Assembly: GCA_949152475.1 (NCBI GenBank)
Contig: OX424561.1
Coordinates: forward strand, 27,212,481 to 27,276,480
DNA length: 64,000 nt
Source: Terebella lapidaria
Lineage: Eukaryota; Annelida; Polychaeta; Terebellida; Terebellidae
Reading direction: 5' to 3'
In this document: one piece after another, positions 23,840-34,515 of the stretch
Layout: each line of letters starts with the position of its first letter
How positions within the stretch are numbered: the stretch's first letter is position 1
Program-made: the position numbers and the translations under genes
Notes under the pieces: model-generated
The model's input: the letters and a program-made list of their open reading frames with translations, nothing else
What the model was told of the DNA's origin: nothing
Database searches by the model: none

Positions 23840-24041
23840 GTACATATATGTGCCGTTGGGCGGTTCACGGCGGGGATTTCCCAGGCAGCTGCTGGCGGCG
23901 CTGCTGTGTTTCGGTTTCGTTTACTACTGGCACGGGGCGGAAGACTACCTTCTGATCTGGGTGACGCTGAACTTTGTCGGGATCAGCCTGGAGACAATGG
24001 CGGGACACTTGTCGAAAATGCCCCTGGTCAGGCATCTGGAG
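23840..24041 (+). CDS. HHAT: HHAT-like acyltransferase exon with the catalytic His
   Basis: Exon bounded by ATATTCCAG and GTACGT. After completing the split Arg codon it encodes 67 residues: YIYVPLGGSRRG, then a hydrophobic segment, then FVYYWHGAEDYL, then a second hydrophobic stretch WVTLNFVGISLE. Human HHAT has YVYIPVGGSQHG and FVSYWHGGYDYL at the same places. The His of YWHG is the MBOAT invariant His (His379 in human). The exon ends on a complete codon. It joins in frame with 30652-30796, so the 6.6-kb intron between them, which contains two lysozyme genes, is phase 0. Confidence 0.93.
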
Positions 24042-26490
24042 GTACGTGTGGACTGGTGTACACAATGGGTGGCCGGTACGTTACTGTACATACGTACATG
24101 TATTATCATCACATTACATGTAGGAATTTGGAATGGTTTGCTACCGTACTGTACTTAACATGTACACGTTAGTTACCAAAATAAGCACACACAACATTAC
24201 AGTACACATGACATTGTCACCTACATCTACACGTATGGCAGAGTTCCAATTTCGTTCTCTTTCGGAAACAGAGTACGTTTGCGGAGCATGTTATCCCAGA
24301 TACATGTACATGTACTTGGATCGTTTGCAATTACATTGTTCCAATTTGTGTATTCTTTATTGTATTGTTGGTGGACACGAGGCACCATGGCCACTGTACA
24401 AATTGTCTCTTTGTCTTATGCCATGTTCTCTACATGTATTATTGTGCAGTTTTACACCGAGACACGAGAACACTCATCATACATGTATTATATACCAGTA
24501 CAGTATACAAGTCTTTGTTTCAATTTTCGCCATGTTATTTTAGTCGTTAGCAAATTTGCTTAATGACTAATGGTGATCTTGTTTGACCTTCACAGTAAGG
24601 TCTCGACGACGAAAATAACAAGTGGTCAATATGCAAATTCATTTATCCCGTAAAGTAGAACACTATTTCTGTGCCGTACGTCGTTCTTTTCAGTCGAATC
24701 GTTCTAGGCCTAACAATAACAGTGACATATGTGTCATTCTCATGTACTTGTTTGTTTTACGTGTTTGTTTATCTTCATGTACGTACACGTATTCTTGTGG
24801 ACATACCGAGCAGGCTTTGAAATTTTTATGTGTTGAATATCGGCTGATAAATCTACATGTGTTTGCTTTCACATGTATCAACCCTGATCAAAGACAAAGT
24901 TACACTCACTTTTAGCAGCAAAGAAATACGGGCACTTGTACGTTCAGCTGTCACGAATTGAATTTATTCTTTGGCGCGCGTTTTTGCCCCCATTTCCTTG
25001 TAATCTAGCTACCACGCTCTGTACAAAGAAATCTCTGCAATTTTGATCAAAACACTGCATGGCAGCATAATGCAAGACCAAAAATGGAATAGAGTATTTC
25101 ATACTATATTTGGTAAGGCCATTGTAAAGCATGTTTTCACTTCGTCATCGTGTACGTAAGGAATTAGCTGAATAAATTACGATCATGTCGACATAAATAT
25201 GGCATCCTTGACATAAACAATCATTCTGCTTCCATGTGTCTGGATAATGTAGCCTTCAGTGAGTTATGCTATTTGAGCAAATTTCATATATATGTATTTC
25301 AGTAAGCTGCAAGAGATGTGGTTGTTGTTGTGGGGTGTAAAAGTTTACATGCACCTATCATCTGATACATGTACATGTACATTGTAGTAGCCGCTGTGAT
25401 ACACACGCATTCAAGTTCGTACTTCGTATGAGGACGCAATGGTTTGGTGGTTTTAGACTTTCAGTGTTGTCGAATTCGCGTTATCATTCCCCATGGAAAT
25501 TGCTGAATATATATGTGTAATGTAGTGTTTCACAATTCGTCTGGGAGTATTTCATGGAAGCTCGTTGCCTACATGTACTTAGCCACCGCTGTGATGTGTT
25601 GATCTGTTTTCAACATGTTCAATGCAACGAACGTAGTAGAAAAAAATCGCATTTCCCTGACGTCACAGACCACTTTTCGGATCGTGATTTAACTGTCCCC
25701 ATTCTCTCGACAATGATAGAAATCGAACCGTCGTTTCAAAATGCTGGTGATCACAGTTTATCAAAAGTTTATCGGGTTGTCGTATCAATTGCAGTCTCAG
25801 TAGACACCTTTTGGTGGCACGTGGTCTTCAGACGAGGCCATGACAGCGTCAAAAGGCGTCGTCTCGGCGCAGTTTCCGCGACGGAAAAAAACCCCGTCTG
25901 TTAACCTAGAACTTCAAAAGAACGTTTTCAAAAGAGCAACCGACGGACAAGTTTGACAGGAATCATTCTAATCGTGATAGCAAGTCACTCTTGACAACAT
26001 AAAGTATTGGCATTTGACTCTCGGAAGCATAAGTTTTCCTTTCGCGAGACGTATCAAGATGACTGAATGTCAATCGTAAAGCCAGTCTGAATTTGAGAAA
26101 ATAAAAAGGCAGGGTGCATGCGTCATCGGTCAAGAACTGTGTCACGAACGCAACATTGTATCGCATGTGTGCTTCCACTGTTACACTGTATATATTTAGA
26201 TCTGCACCTGATGATTGTATCGTACGCCACAACATACAGTACATACATACGCCACAACATACAGAACAGGTCAAGTTATTTTTTAAAGGGAAAAAACGGA
26301 TGGAAAAAAAGAGAAAAAAAGAGCGAATGACGATAATGAACAACACCAGAAAAATGTACATATACAGCTGTATTTTCACCAGCAAAATTCACATTGATCA
26401 TTGGTCACAGTTTATCTTTAGGTAATCGAATAAAAGCCATTATCATTATACATTTTGCGTCATAATTATTTCAGTCCGACTGTAGAAACG
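24042..26490. other. HHAT intron, 5' of lysozyme gene 1
   Basis: ACATGTA-rich intron DNA; no exon or transposon recognised. The last ~400 bp upstream of 26491 would include the lysozyme promoter. A tandem 'ACGCCACAACATACAG' duplication lies near 26223-26265. Confidence 0.45.
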
Positions 26491-27630
26491 ATGTTTCGGT
26501 TGCTGCTACCTTTCATCGCTATTGCGGGTAGGCATCTGACAATTAATGTATGACCGCAAATTATTTCCATACTTAGGTATTGCAGTAAAAGAGAAAATGA
26601 AATAATAATCGAACACATAATATTATTCGTGAATTTGTCACGACGCAGCTATTTTCAATTAGGAAAGCAGTTGATATTCATGTGTTTTGCAGTGGTCAAT
26701 TCCCAGGGCATCACCCAGGATTGTCTCGACTGTATAAGACAGGTACAATGCGATGAAATACATTTTTACATGAAATCTGCTGTGAAGATTCGTCTTATGC
26801 GTATGAATAACTCTAATATTGAACTCTATCGATAGAACGTTCAAGATTATACACATACACCTAAATGGGAGTTGTCTCATAGGCCCTACATGTAATTGAG
26901 CCGCATTGGACACCACAAGTCTACCATTTACATGTACCTACACTAATTTTTCTCTCGCTTCAAACCCAAATTTTGTCTTTGTTAATTGGCCAAAGTTTCC
27001 CGTGCAGCAGTAGGCTAATGTCCATTCCAGACGGAGGGAGGACAGGAAGGCGAGTGTAACTGGGATGTGTACTCGGACAGCTGTGGACCCTTCCAGATCA
27101 AGATAGAGTACTGGTGTGACGCCAACTGGATCGATCCTTCCGATTGCACGACCGCGAACTATGACCAAGGTTCAACAACGATTGTATCTGCTGATCATAG
27201 TGTTATTCCGTGATGTACTGTATAGTGTAGTTTCATGTACTGACACCGGAGGCCCCTGCAACCCTTGTGCTTCTGAATCAATCCAGATCACAGTTTAATT
27301 TGGACCTCGCAATGATATTTCGCTTGTGCTTTAGTATGGTGAAGCTGCATCCGTGTAATGCTGATGTAACAATGCACATACTTGTACATGTAGCTTACTG
27401 TGATCCCAACAGAGTGGCGAGACTGTACGATGTACCTCGCTTGTTCCGAGGACACTGTACGAGGATACATGGACCGTTACGGCACCTGGTGTTCTGGAAT
27501 GCCGAGTCCCACGTGCGAGGTGTACTCACGAGTACATAACGGAGGGCCTTCCGGCTGTACCTGCTCCTGTACGGACGGCTACTGGGCAATCGTCGAGGGC
27601 TGCTGTGCTGGAAAGTCCAACTGTGCTTGA
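26491..27630 (+). CDS. i-type lysozyme (destabilase-like) gene 1, four exons
   Basis: Exons 26491-26527, 26693-26742, 27031-27169 and 27413-27630 join in frame to about 147 residues. Exon 1 gives a signal peptide (MFRLLLPFIAIA). Exon 2 gives ITQDCLDCIRQ, exon 3 TEGGQEGECNWDVYSDSCG then PFQIK and YWCD, and exon 4 WRDCTMYLACSED, YMDRYG, VHNGGPSGC and TDGYW. This is the invertebrate-type lysozyme fold. The catalytic Glu (TEGG) and Asp (NWDV) that match Glu18 and Asp30 of the clam Tapes enzyme are both present. The family motif CxxCIC is CLDCIR here, so one conserved Cys is replaced by Arg, although extra Cys pairs occur near the C-terminus. Predicted secreted bacterial cell-wall (peptidoglycan) hydrolase, possibly with isopeptidase activity. 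The exon 3 donor is weak (CAAG|GTTCAA). It lies within an HHAT intron, same strand. Confidence 0.92.
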
Positions 27631-27677
27631 GCGTGCAGTATTTTGACATAAGGCGAAATGTAGTGGATTCTTTTGCC

Positions 27678-27683
27678 AATAAA
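27678..27683 (+). promoter_or_regulatory. Polyadenylation signal AATAAA of lysozyme gene 1
   Basis: AATAAA 48 bp after the stop codon, with a second ATAATAAA near 27697. Confidence 0.65.
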
Positions 27684-27699
27684 ACGAAATTTTATATAA

Positions 27700-29101
27700 T
27701 AAACGCTGACGTTGTTTTCATATAATGGTCAATATCATAAGACAAGTGTGTTAATCATTCTTTTCAGACATACACAATAACAGTTCCTGGCGATTCAGCT
27801 ACGTTGTGTTTTTGAGAATATATATGGTTCGTTTCTTTGAGTTCAGAGCAACCATTTCAGAAGTTTGAGATCAATGCCGATAACTCGCGCCTTTTGAAAT
27901 GTCCCGAACGTGAAATGAACTTAACGAAGGAACATCACTCGAGAAGCCGCCATGAGCTAGACGTAAGATGTGATATATGAATAACACCCTAGTTTCCTCG
28001 TGGGAGCCATGCCTTTACAGGCTACCCGTCCATGAATGATGGCTTGTCAAGTCGCGCCTCACTTCGAGGCATGGGGCGCACTAATCTGTCCTGTCCAGGA
28101 ACTGGAGCTGGGGGGAGAATTAATTGGCAAAAAGTCGTCGCGTCGTTAGTCAAAGCATGCAATCTTGTGATAATAGTACGTACTTGGGTAATACCATTTC
28201 TCGTTAGGCAAGACAATACCGCGTATCATGCAAGTTACCACAACGCCTTGAATATCAATCAGTCAATCAACTTAATTATTTGAAAAATCGGTGGAAAAAT
28301 ACACAAACGATATACATTTGTTAACATAAGAATGCATCTATTATTGAAATTGTATATTTAGTGTTACGTGTATAAGTCAGGACGATGACTGTGGTACCTG
28401 TGGAGGTATATTGATTTGTTGTATAAACTTCGTCGTTACATGTGTTCCAAAAGCGGTCAATTGCATCGATTGCTTATGTACATTCAGAAGACGTAGACAA
28501 ACAGCATCAGCCTTTTCACGTATCAGATATATGCGTGAAACCACACCCACATATCCCTGGCATCCGATTGTGCTTTCACTAGCGGTAGAGTCAATGCTTA
28601 GAAACATGTGTGAATAATTACGAGAACATACATAACTATGTAATTTTGGTTTGTTCTGAAGTGGTGAAGATGATATTGATGATTTCGGTCGTTGTTTTGC
28701 TGGTTTCTTCATGTTTGTCAGTGTTACGCGTGCCTTGACGGTCAGGACTTTTAGTGTGTGATTGAGATAAATGGCGCTTCCTGTGATTAAATCTCACATT
28801 TGGTTTGTTCACCTATATCTTCATACATGTACGAGTTTATGTTTTGGAATGTTTTGATGGAATGATTAATTCTGAACAATAAAACGTGCTAATCATGGGT
28901 TATTGTAATTACCAGTCCCGTTGATATTTTCAGTTTGTACTAAGAATTCCCAGGTGTTGAATACGAGTAACTTACATGTATACGAAGATTTAGCATTCAG
29001 TAGATTATGTATGTGCTTCTTGGCTGCTACCATCAAATGTCTGCAATAGTGTGTCCATGCGGATTTGCACTGTGCTACAAAGTACAATGTATTGTTGCAA
29101 T
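27700..29101. other. Spacer between the two convergent lysozyme genes
   Basis: No exon or complete element recognised. The inverted symmetry of the two genes does not extend into it: the sequences after the two stop codons do not match. Confidence 0.5.
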
Positions 29102-29149
29102 CAGGGGCGGATCTAGGATTTTTTTCAGAATGGGGGGGGGGGGGGGGGG
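29102..29149 (+). mobile_element. End fragment of a hAT-like MITE next to poly-G
   Basis: CAGGGGCGGATCTAGGATTT followed by a long G run. The matching but diverged inverted end (poly-C then ATCCTATACCCACCCCTG) is at 32072-32112. CAGGGGCGGATC-type ends are typical of hAT elements. The two ends may belong to different copies. Confidence 0.45.
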
Positions 29150-29235
29150 CAATAACAAAGTCGTACATGTATTTCTGGCACAGACATGGATCTGGCCAAA
29201 ATATTAACCACCAGAGCAATAGACAGTTAATTTTT

Positions 29236-29241
29236 TTTATT
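29236..29241 (-). promoter_or_regulatory. Polyadenylation signal AATAAA of lysozyme gene 2
   Basis: On the minus strand AATAAA occurs only 28 bp after the stop codon of gene 2. Confidence 0.55.
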
Positions 29242-29269
29242 TCGTCGCTGACTACAGGTCATGTTATGC

Positions 29270-30301
29270 TCAAGCACAGTTGGACTTTCCAGCACAGCAG
29301 CCCTCGACGATCGCCCAGTAGCCGTCCGTACAGGTGCAAGTACAGCCGGACGGCCCTCCGTTATGTACTCGTGAGTACACCTCGCACGTGGGACTCGGCA
29401 TTCCAGAACACCAGGTGCCGTAACGGTCCATGTACCCTCGTACAGTGTCCTCGGAACAGGCGAGGTACATCGTACAGTCTCGCCATTCTGTCGGGATCAC
29501 AGTACAATGATACAATCACCATTGAACGGATGTAGATTTACAATTCAGAAATGGTAGGAAACAATACTGTGCCAAATTGAAGCTATTGTTACCAGGAGCC
29601 CAAGAGGCGATATGGGTTTCAGTTTTACATGTAACTGAATAAAAACGATATATTTCAGTTGAGTCTTTCGTACATCTTGGAGCGTTTCGTTACATACCTT
29701 GGTCGTAGTTTTCTGGTGTGCAGGTACTGGGGTCGATCCAGTTGGCGTCACACCAGTACTCTATCTTGATCTGGAAGGGTCCACAGCTGTCCGAGTACAC
29801 ATCCCAATTACACTGGCCTTCTTGCCCTCCCTCCGTCTGGAACAAACAATTAGTTCATTTTTGTACTGAGACAGTATCCTACATGTATGTGGTCGAAAAT
29901 GCGAAAAGATTCAAATGATTTCACTGCATTACTACATGTAGATGTACGTGTACAATGTTTGCTGAATCTGTTCCAACAACAACTTGGAGTTTTATCGTGA
30001 TACTTAGTCGATACCTGTCTGATGCAATCCATACAGTCTTGGGTGATTTGAGCACCGGCCACTGAAAAGGAATGGAACGACTCACCATCAAGCACAAAAT
30101 CTGCACAATATCTGTCCTGGCCGGGAAATTACATTTTACTATTTGCATTGTAAGTGTTAATCATTATTTCCCACGTGTACGGGTTTTTTTTCATCGAGAT
30201 CAACGACATGCACCTAAAAGTATTATTCTCAGTAATTCTCAAAAAGTTTTGTGAAAATGTATACCCGCAATGGCGAGGAAAGGTAGAATCACTCTCAACA
30301 T
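29270..30301 (-). CDS. i-type lysozyme (destabilase-like) gene 2, four exons
   Basis: Minus-strand exons 30301-30265, 30061-30015, 29836-29698 and 29487-29270 give about 146 residues with the same exon phases as gene 1 (37, 47, 139 and 218 bp). It starts MLRVILPFLAIA (signal peptide) and continues ITQDCMDCIRQ, TEGGQEGQCNWDV, SCGPFQIK, YWCDANWIDPSTC. Exon 4 is nearly identical to gene 1, with one amino-acid change (Ser to Thr in the CTC[S/T]CTDG stretch). Catalytic Glu and Asp are retained. All splice sites are canonical, including a strong exon 3 donor (GTATGT) where gene 1 is weak. It is tail-to-tail with gene 1 and antisense to HHAT. Predicted secreted antibacterial or digestive muramidase. 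Confidence 0.92.
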
Positions 30302-30651
30302 GGCCGATGATTTGTTCTCGCTTGCAATTCAAGAACTGAAGTATGAGAGGAATATGGCTATCAGTTTGTAGGCGCTATTAGCGATGATATACAATGGTAT
30401 GCACAAAAGATAATTGTATTATCTCTACAAGGTCAGCTCTGCTCGAGCAGTTTGATATACGAAAAAAAGAGGTCACGCTTGACTTCTGTTGTTTTCTCAG
30501 GACGCTCTCATGTTAAATGAATGTACATGTACATAAAACAAACGATATAAATACAGTATCATTTGTAACTGTGTCATCTTTTTAAAACATTTAACATTTG
30601 ATTCCATGCATCTCCTCTCTCACCCCCCCCCCCCCCACCGCCTCCCCCCAG
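30302..30651. other. HHAT intron end with long poly-C tract
   Basis: Lysozyme 2 upstream region followed by a CCCCCC...ACCGCCTCCCCCCAG acceptor. The pyrimidine tract is almost entirely C, including an uninterrupted run of about 15 C. Confidence 0.6.
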
Positions 30652-30796
30652 GACAAGACCCTAGGCCCCCGCTGGAGCCGCCGACTACACGCGCTGCTCT
30701 CCGTGCCTCTCCTCGCCATGTCAGCGCTCGCCATCTTCTACTTTTTCGGGGGCCGCCGCGTGGGAAACGTTTTCGTTCAGCGGCTCATCGTGGACG
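30652..30796 (+). CDS. HHAT: HHAT-like acyltransferase, penultimate exon
   Basis: After CTCCCCCCAG the exon encodes 48 residues: DKTLGPRWSRRLHALL, a transmembrane-type segment LLAMSALAIFYFFGG, then VGNVFVQRLIVD and the first base of a Gly codon. This follows the animal HHAT C-terminal region (SPQARRRFHAAL...NLVFLGGNEVG...). The donor is G|GTGGGT. The exon is more G+C-rich than its surroundings. It joins in frame to the last exon at 36011 across an intron full of repeats. Confidence 0.9.
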
Positions 30797-31249
30797 GTGG
30801 GTAGATTGAAATATCCCATTAATAAAAGAGATAATCAAAGTTTGCAGACTCCAGGCCCGCCCCCCTCCAAAAAAACAGAAGGAAAAAGAGAAGAAGAAAA
30901 AAAGAAGGAAAGGGGGAAAAAGAGAGGGGAGGAAGTGTTTTCAAGATAAATTTCACCGGGAAGTAGCTTTAACTTCTGGGGCCCCATGTCGCGAGCAGTG
31001 TATTCACTCTATAGCCAACCCACTTGTTCTCAGTGAAAGCACTTCATGCCCTCCACCTTCTATAAATTCACCTTCTAAAAATTTGAGAATATTGAATGGC
31101 CAAATGCACTTAATCCTTTGATGGGGTCCAAAACCAAGTAATATTTTATGTCATATTTTGTTTCAACTACAGTGATCATGCATTTATGGGTGTTAAGAAA
31201 TGCTTGATAGTTAGACTCAGGAAAACTCTGGGATGCTGTATTAGGCACG
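30797..31249. other. HHAT intron, purine-rich then repeat-related
   Basis: Contains a 100-bp AGAAGAAAAA/GGGGAAAAAGAG purine tract near 30872-30935 and a weak relative of the following minisatellite near 30967. Confidence 0.5.
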
Positions 31250-32050
31250 CGAATACCGCCAGCTTCTGGGCCCCTTCAGCGGGCCCCAGACCCCCGGCCG
31301 ACACGGGCTTGCTTCAACTTGCTTAACAACATTTCAGAACTAGGCTTTCCCTCAAAATCCTAGATTTGCCTGAATCAGCCATGCATACACTCTTTAGGGG
31401 GATGGGAGATGGACTAAAGAAAACCTATAAAACACACCACTGCATATCCCTTCAGCTTCTGAGGTTCTCAAGCGGGTCCCAGATTCTTGATCTTCACCAC
31501 CTTGCTTCACGACATTTCATATCTTGGCCTTCCTTCTGAACCCTGAATTCACTCAAGATCAGGTATTCATAAACTCTCAAAGGCCATGGATATTGGACCA
31601 AGGAGAGCCCTAGAACACATCATTGGGGATGCATAAACCTTCAGCGTTTGGGGCCCTTGAGCGGGCCCCACACCCTAGGCCGACATGGTCTTGCTTCACC
31701 TGGCTTAGTAACATTTCACAAATGGGTCTTCCCTCAAATGTCAAATCTGCTCCGAATTAGCCATGCAAAAATTCTTAGGGGGTGGGTGATGGACAAAAAG
31801 AAACCTAGAAAAAAAACACCACTGGGCATGCATATCCCTTTAGCTTCTGGGGCCCTTAAGCGAGCCTCAGATCTTCGGCCTTCGCCAACTCGCTTCGCAA
31901 CATTTCATATCCTGGCCCTCCGTCAGAACCCTCGATCCACTCCAGATTAGGCATTCATAAACTCTCCAAGGCCATGAAATTGGTCCAAGGAGAGCCCTAG
32001 AACACACCATTGGGGATGCATAAACCTTCAGCGTCTCGGGCCCTTGAGCC
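31250..32050 (+). repeat. Minisatellite of ~193-bp units alternating in two forms
   Basis: The word GGGCCC(C)TT.AGCGGG and relatives recur near 31260, 31452, 31642, 31838 and 32026. Odd and even units differ consistently ('CCGACA.GG.CTTGCTTCA' versus 'CTTC.CCA.CT.GCTTC'), so the true period is a ~385-bp dimer, about two copies. It lies in the last HHAT intron. No coding function seen. Confidence 0.75.
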
Positions 32051-32071
32051 CGCTATGTCGACCAAATGTTT

Positions 32072-32112
32072 GCCCCCCCCCCCCCCCAAAAAAAATCCTA
32101 TACCCACCCCTG
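32072..32112 (-). mobile_element. Inverted hAT-like MITE end
   Basis: Poly-C, poly-A then ATCCTATACCCACCCCTG: the reverse complement of the end type seen at 29102. It directly abuts the end of the minisatellite. Confidence 0.4.
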
Positions 32113-32544
32113 GACTCTTCGCGGGCATCACCTTCTTGTGTTGCCCATCATACACAATATTTTCGAATCCTACGAATGGGCCTACACGTGCCTGTATCAT
32201 GAAACCTTGATCTTTGACCTTGAAACTCCACACAATACTTAGGCTACACCAGAGACCTATGTTTAACAGTCTGTTTTCATTAAATCGCTGATGGCGGATG
32301 TACTGTATGTACTTCCTTTCAAGTCATGTTCCAATACTCATGCTCACTGATATGTTCTATGCTCTATGCCGTTACATGTTCTGAATTCGGATATATGTGT
32401 ATATACATGTATATATAATGGGATATCAGACACACACACACGTACATGTATTGCTGAAATCTTACCTTCTCTTTCGATTCGGACGCACTACGTTGCCTAG
32501 TGGGAACGGTCTCATATATAAACGGTGCGAGCGTTTAGGAGTTT

Positions 32545-33655
32545 TTATCTTACCGGCCCATATCGGCCGATAAGCTATTGTCGTAGTTTTTCGTCCGTCG
32601 TCCGTCCGGCAAATAACTTTTTGCCTTGATGAATTTTCCTGAAAGTTTACGAAAACATTCCTTGGGCTGATACCCTGAGACGTTTTTTTCATTCAATCGT
32701 TCTTGCCGATTTGGCGGCCATTTTTCTGACTTTGGTGGCCATTTTCTCAAAAAGTGTCTGATAAGTTTTGATATTTTTGTTTTAGAACATTCCTCGCGTG
32801 TACCTACCTCTATGACGTGTATAAGTTTTGTTGCTCTTGAATCGCTAGTCTGCGTGTGGCGGCCATTATGATTTTTTGATGGGTCGGCGAAAAAATATTT
32901 GTTTTGTCCCAAATCAAGTCACTATTCGTTTTGAGCCATTTTCAGCAAAATGAAGAATTTTTTTTCGGCCTCTCAAAAATTTGTTGGACTTCATGAGTAG
33001 CTTTGCGGAGTAAACTCCTAGAACACTTGAAAATAAAGCTTAAGTATTGGGACAATCAAATGGGAATTCATTTTATTGCAGTTTGAATTGTGACATTAAA
33101 TTAGATCCTTAATGACCTTGGAAGGTCAAAACGACCTTTTTTGTCGAAAAAAATGATGATTTTTATCTGATGGCCGTTTTCTCCAAATCTATTCAACAGT
33201 TTTCCTCAGAATCATGCATCAGATTCTCCTTATGTACCTTTGTGATGTGTATAACTTATTTTCTTTTAAATCGACGGTCCGCATGTGGCAGCCATTTTAA
33301 TTTTTTGATGGGTCGGCAAAAATTTTCTTGTCCCAAATCATGTCACTGTTCGTTTTGAGCCATTTCCGGCAAAATAAAAAAAAATTGGCCATTGAATTTT
33401 TTTTTTGAAAATCTTCCATAATGGGAGATTTACGGAGTAAACTCCCAAAACACTTAAAAATAGAACCTAAGTACTGGCACATTCAATTGGGAAATTTCGA
33501 AAGAATGGCTGTTTTTTTCAGCCATTCTCTCAAAATCTATTCAGACAATTTTCCTCAAAATGCATAAGATCTTCCCTATGTGCTTTTGTGATGTGTATGA
33601 GTTTTGTTGCATTTAAATCGACTGTTTGTGGATATAACTAATTACCGAAAAAACT
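32545..33655 (+). mobile_element. Relative of the AGGTTACCGG Helentron-like elements
   Basis: Begins with palindromic CGGCCCATATCGGCCG and GTCCGTCGTCCGTCC. It shares phrases such as GGCGGCCATTTTCTCAAAAA and 'TGTATAA.TT.GTTGC.CTTGAATCGC' with 37200-37440. Two ~425-bp tandem segments are visible (GATGGGTCGGC near 32879 and 33307; GGAGTAAACTCC near 33008 and 33434). The right boundary is unclear. No coding capacity. Confidence 0.55.
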
Positions 33656-34509
33656 TCCAAAATTGTAGCTTGATTTCGTATTTTAGTCTATGGAGAAAAT
33701 GAGTGTTTGGCAATATTTACGAACATCTTTTGAGAATAGATTTGAAGATCGGTGTACGATTTATGTTTTGGAAGATCAATATTCTGTGTATTCTCATGAT
33801 CTGCCGGTAAGCCACAGCACCCTTGGTGCTATGTTTGTCTTCTTTTACCATTTTGACGCTCTTTTGTACCAATGACGTGTTATGAATTCGAAATTTGCAT
33901 TGGTACAAATATATGCATTATGTGCAACCCAACAGCACGTTGCATAATGATAACAAGATAAACTAAGTTACAAGCAGAATAATTCAAGAGATATAGCCAT
34001 CAAAATTCACAAACCCACTCATAAATTCAGAGGCATGTCAGTTTATCATCAGCCAGCCTATTGTTTTGCAAAAGAGGATTACCACATGCGCATATGTAGT
34101 CGTCATTATTGATAATGTAGATATGTTAATATGTAAATAATGACACAGCATGGTATTGGAAACTAAATTCAGTCGACTGTATACATACTATACAAACTGT
34201 AATGCATGAGCGAATGAGTTTTCGAGATATTTCTTTGAGGATATTCTGAAGTTTGGTCACGTTTCTCCGTAAGAAACATTGTTGTCTCTGTCATTTCCAA
34301 TGATTCACACTTTCTATCCAAGGTTTGCATTAGTATAAAATAGTACTATGAACTGAAACGTCATAATTTATGGCCCACTTCGTCAGAAGTACTAGTAACT
34401 ACATGTGTCGTTGACATCTCAAATTGTACGGTATATTTTGAGCGCTATTAAATTGGAATGTGTGCACGCAAAACTACTGTTCATTATAAAATTTTCAGAT
34501 ATTACGAGA
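33656..34509. other. HHAT intron, nothing recognised
   Basis: A+T-rich unique sequence without element ends or exons that I can support. Confidence 0.45.
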
Positions 34510-34515
34510 GAAAAC

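Noticed and set aside
29065-29535. 156-codon plus-strand open frame
   Set aside because: It is antisense to exon 4 of lysozyme gene 2 joined to the poly-G tract; the lysozyme frame is the conserved one.
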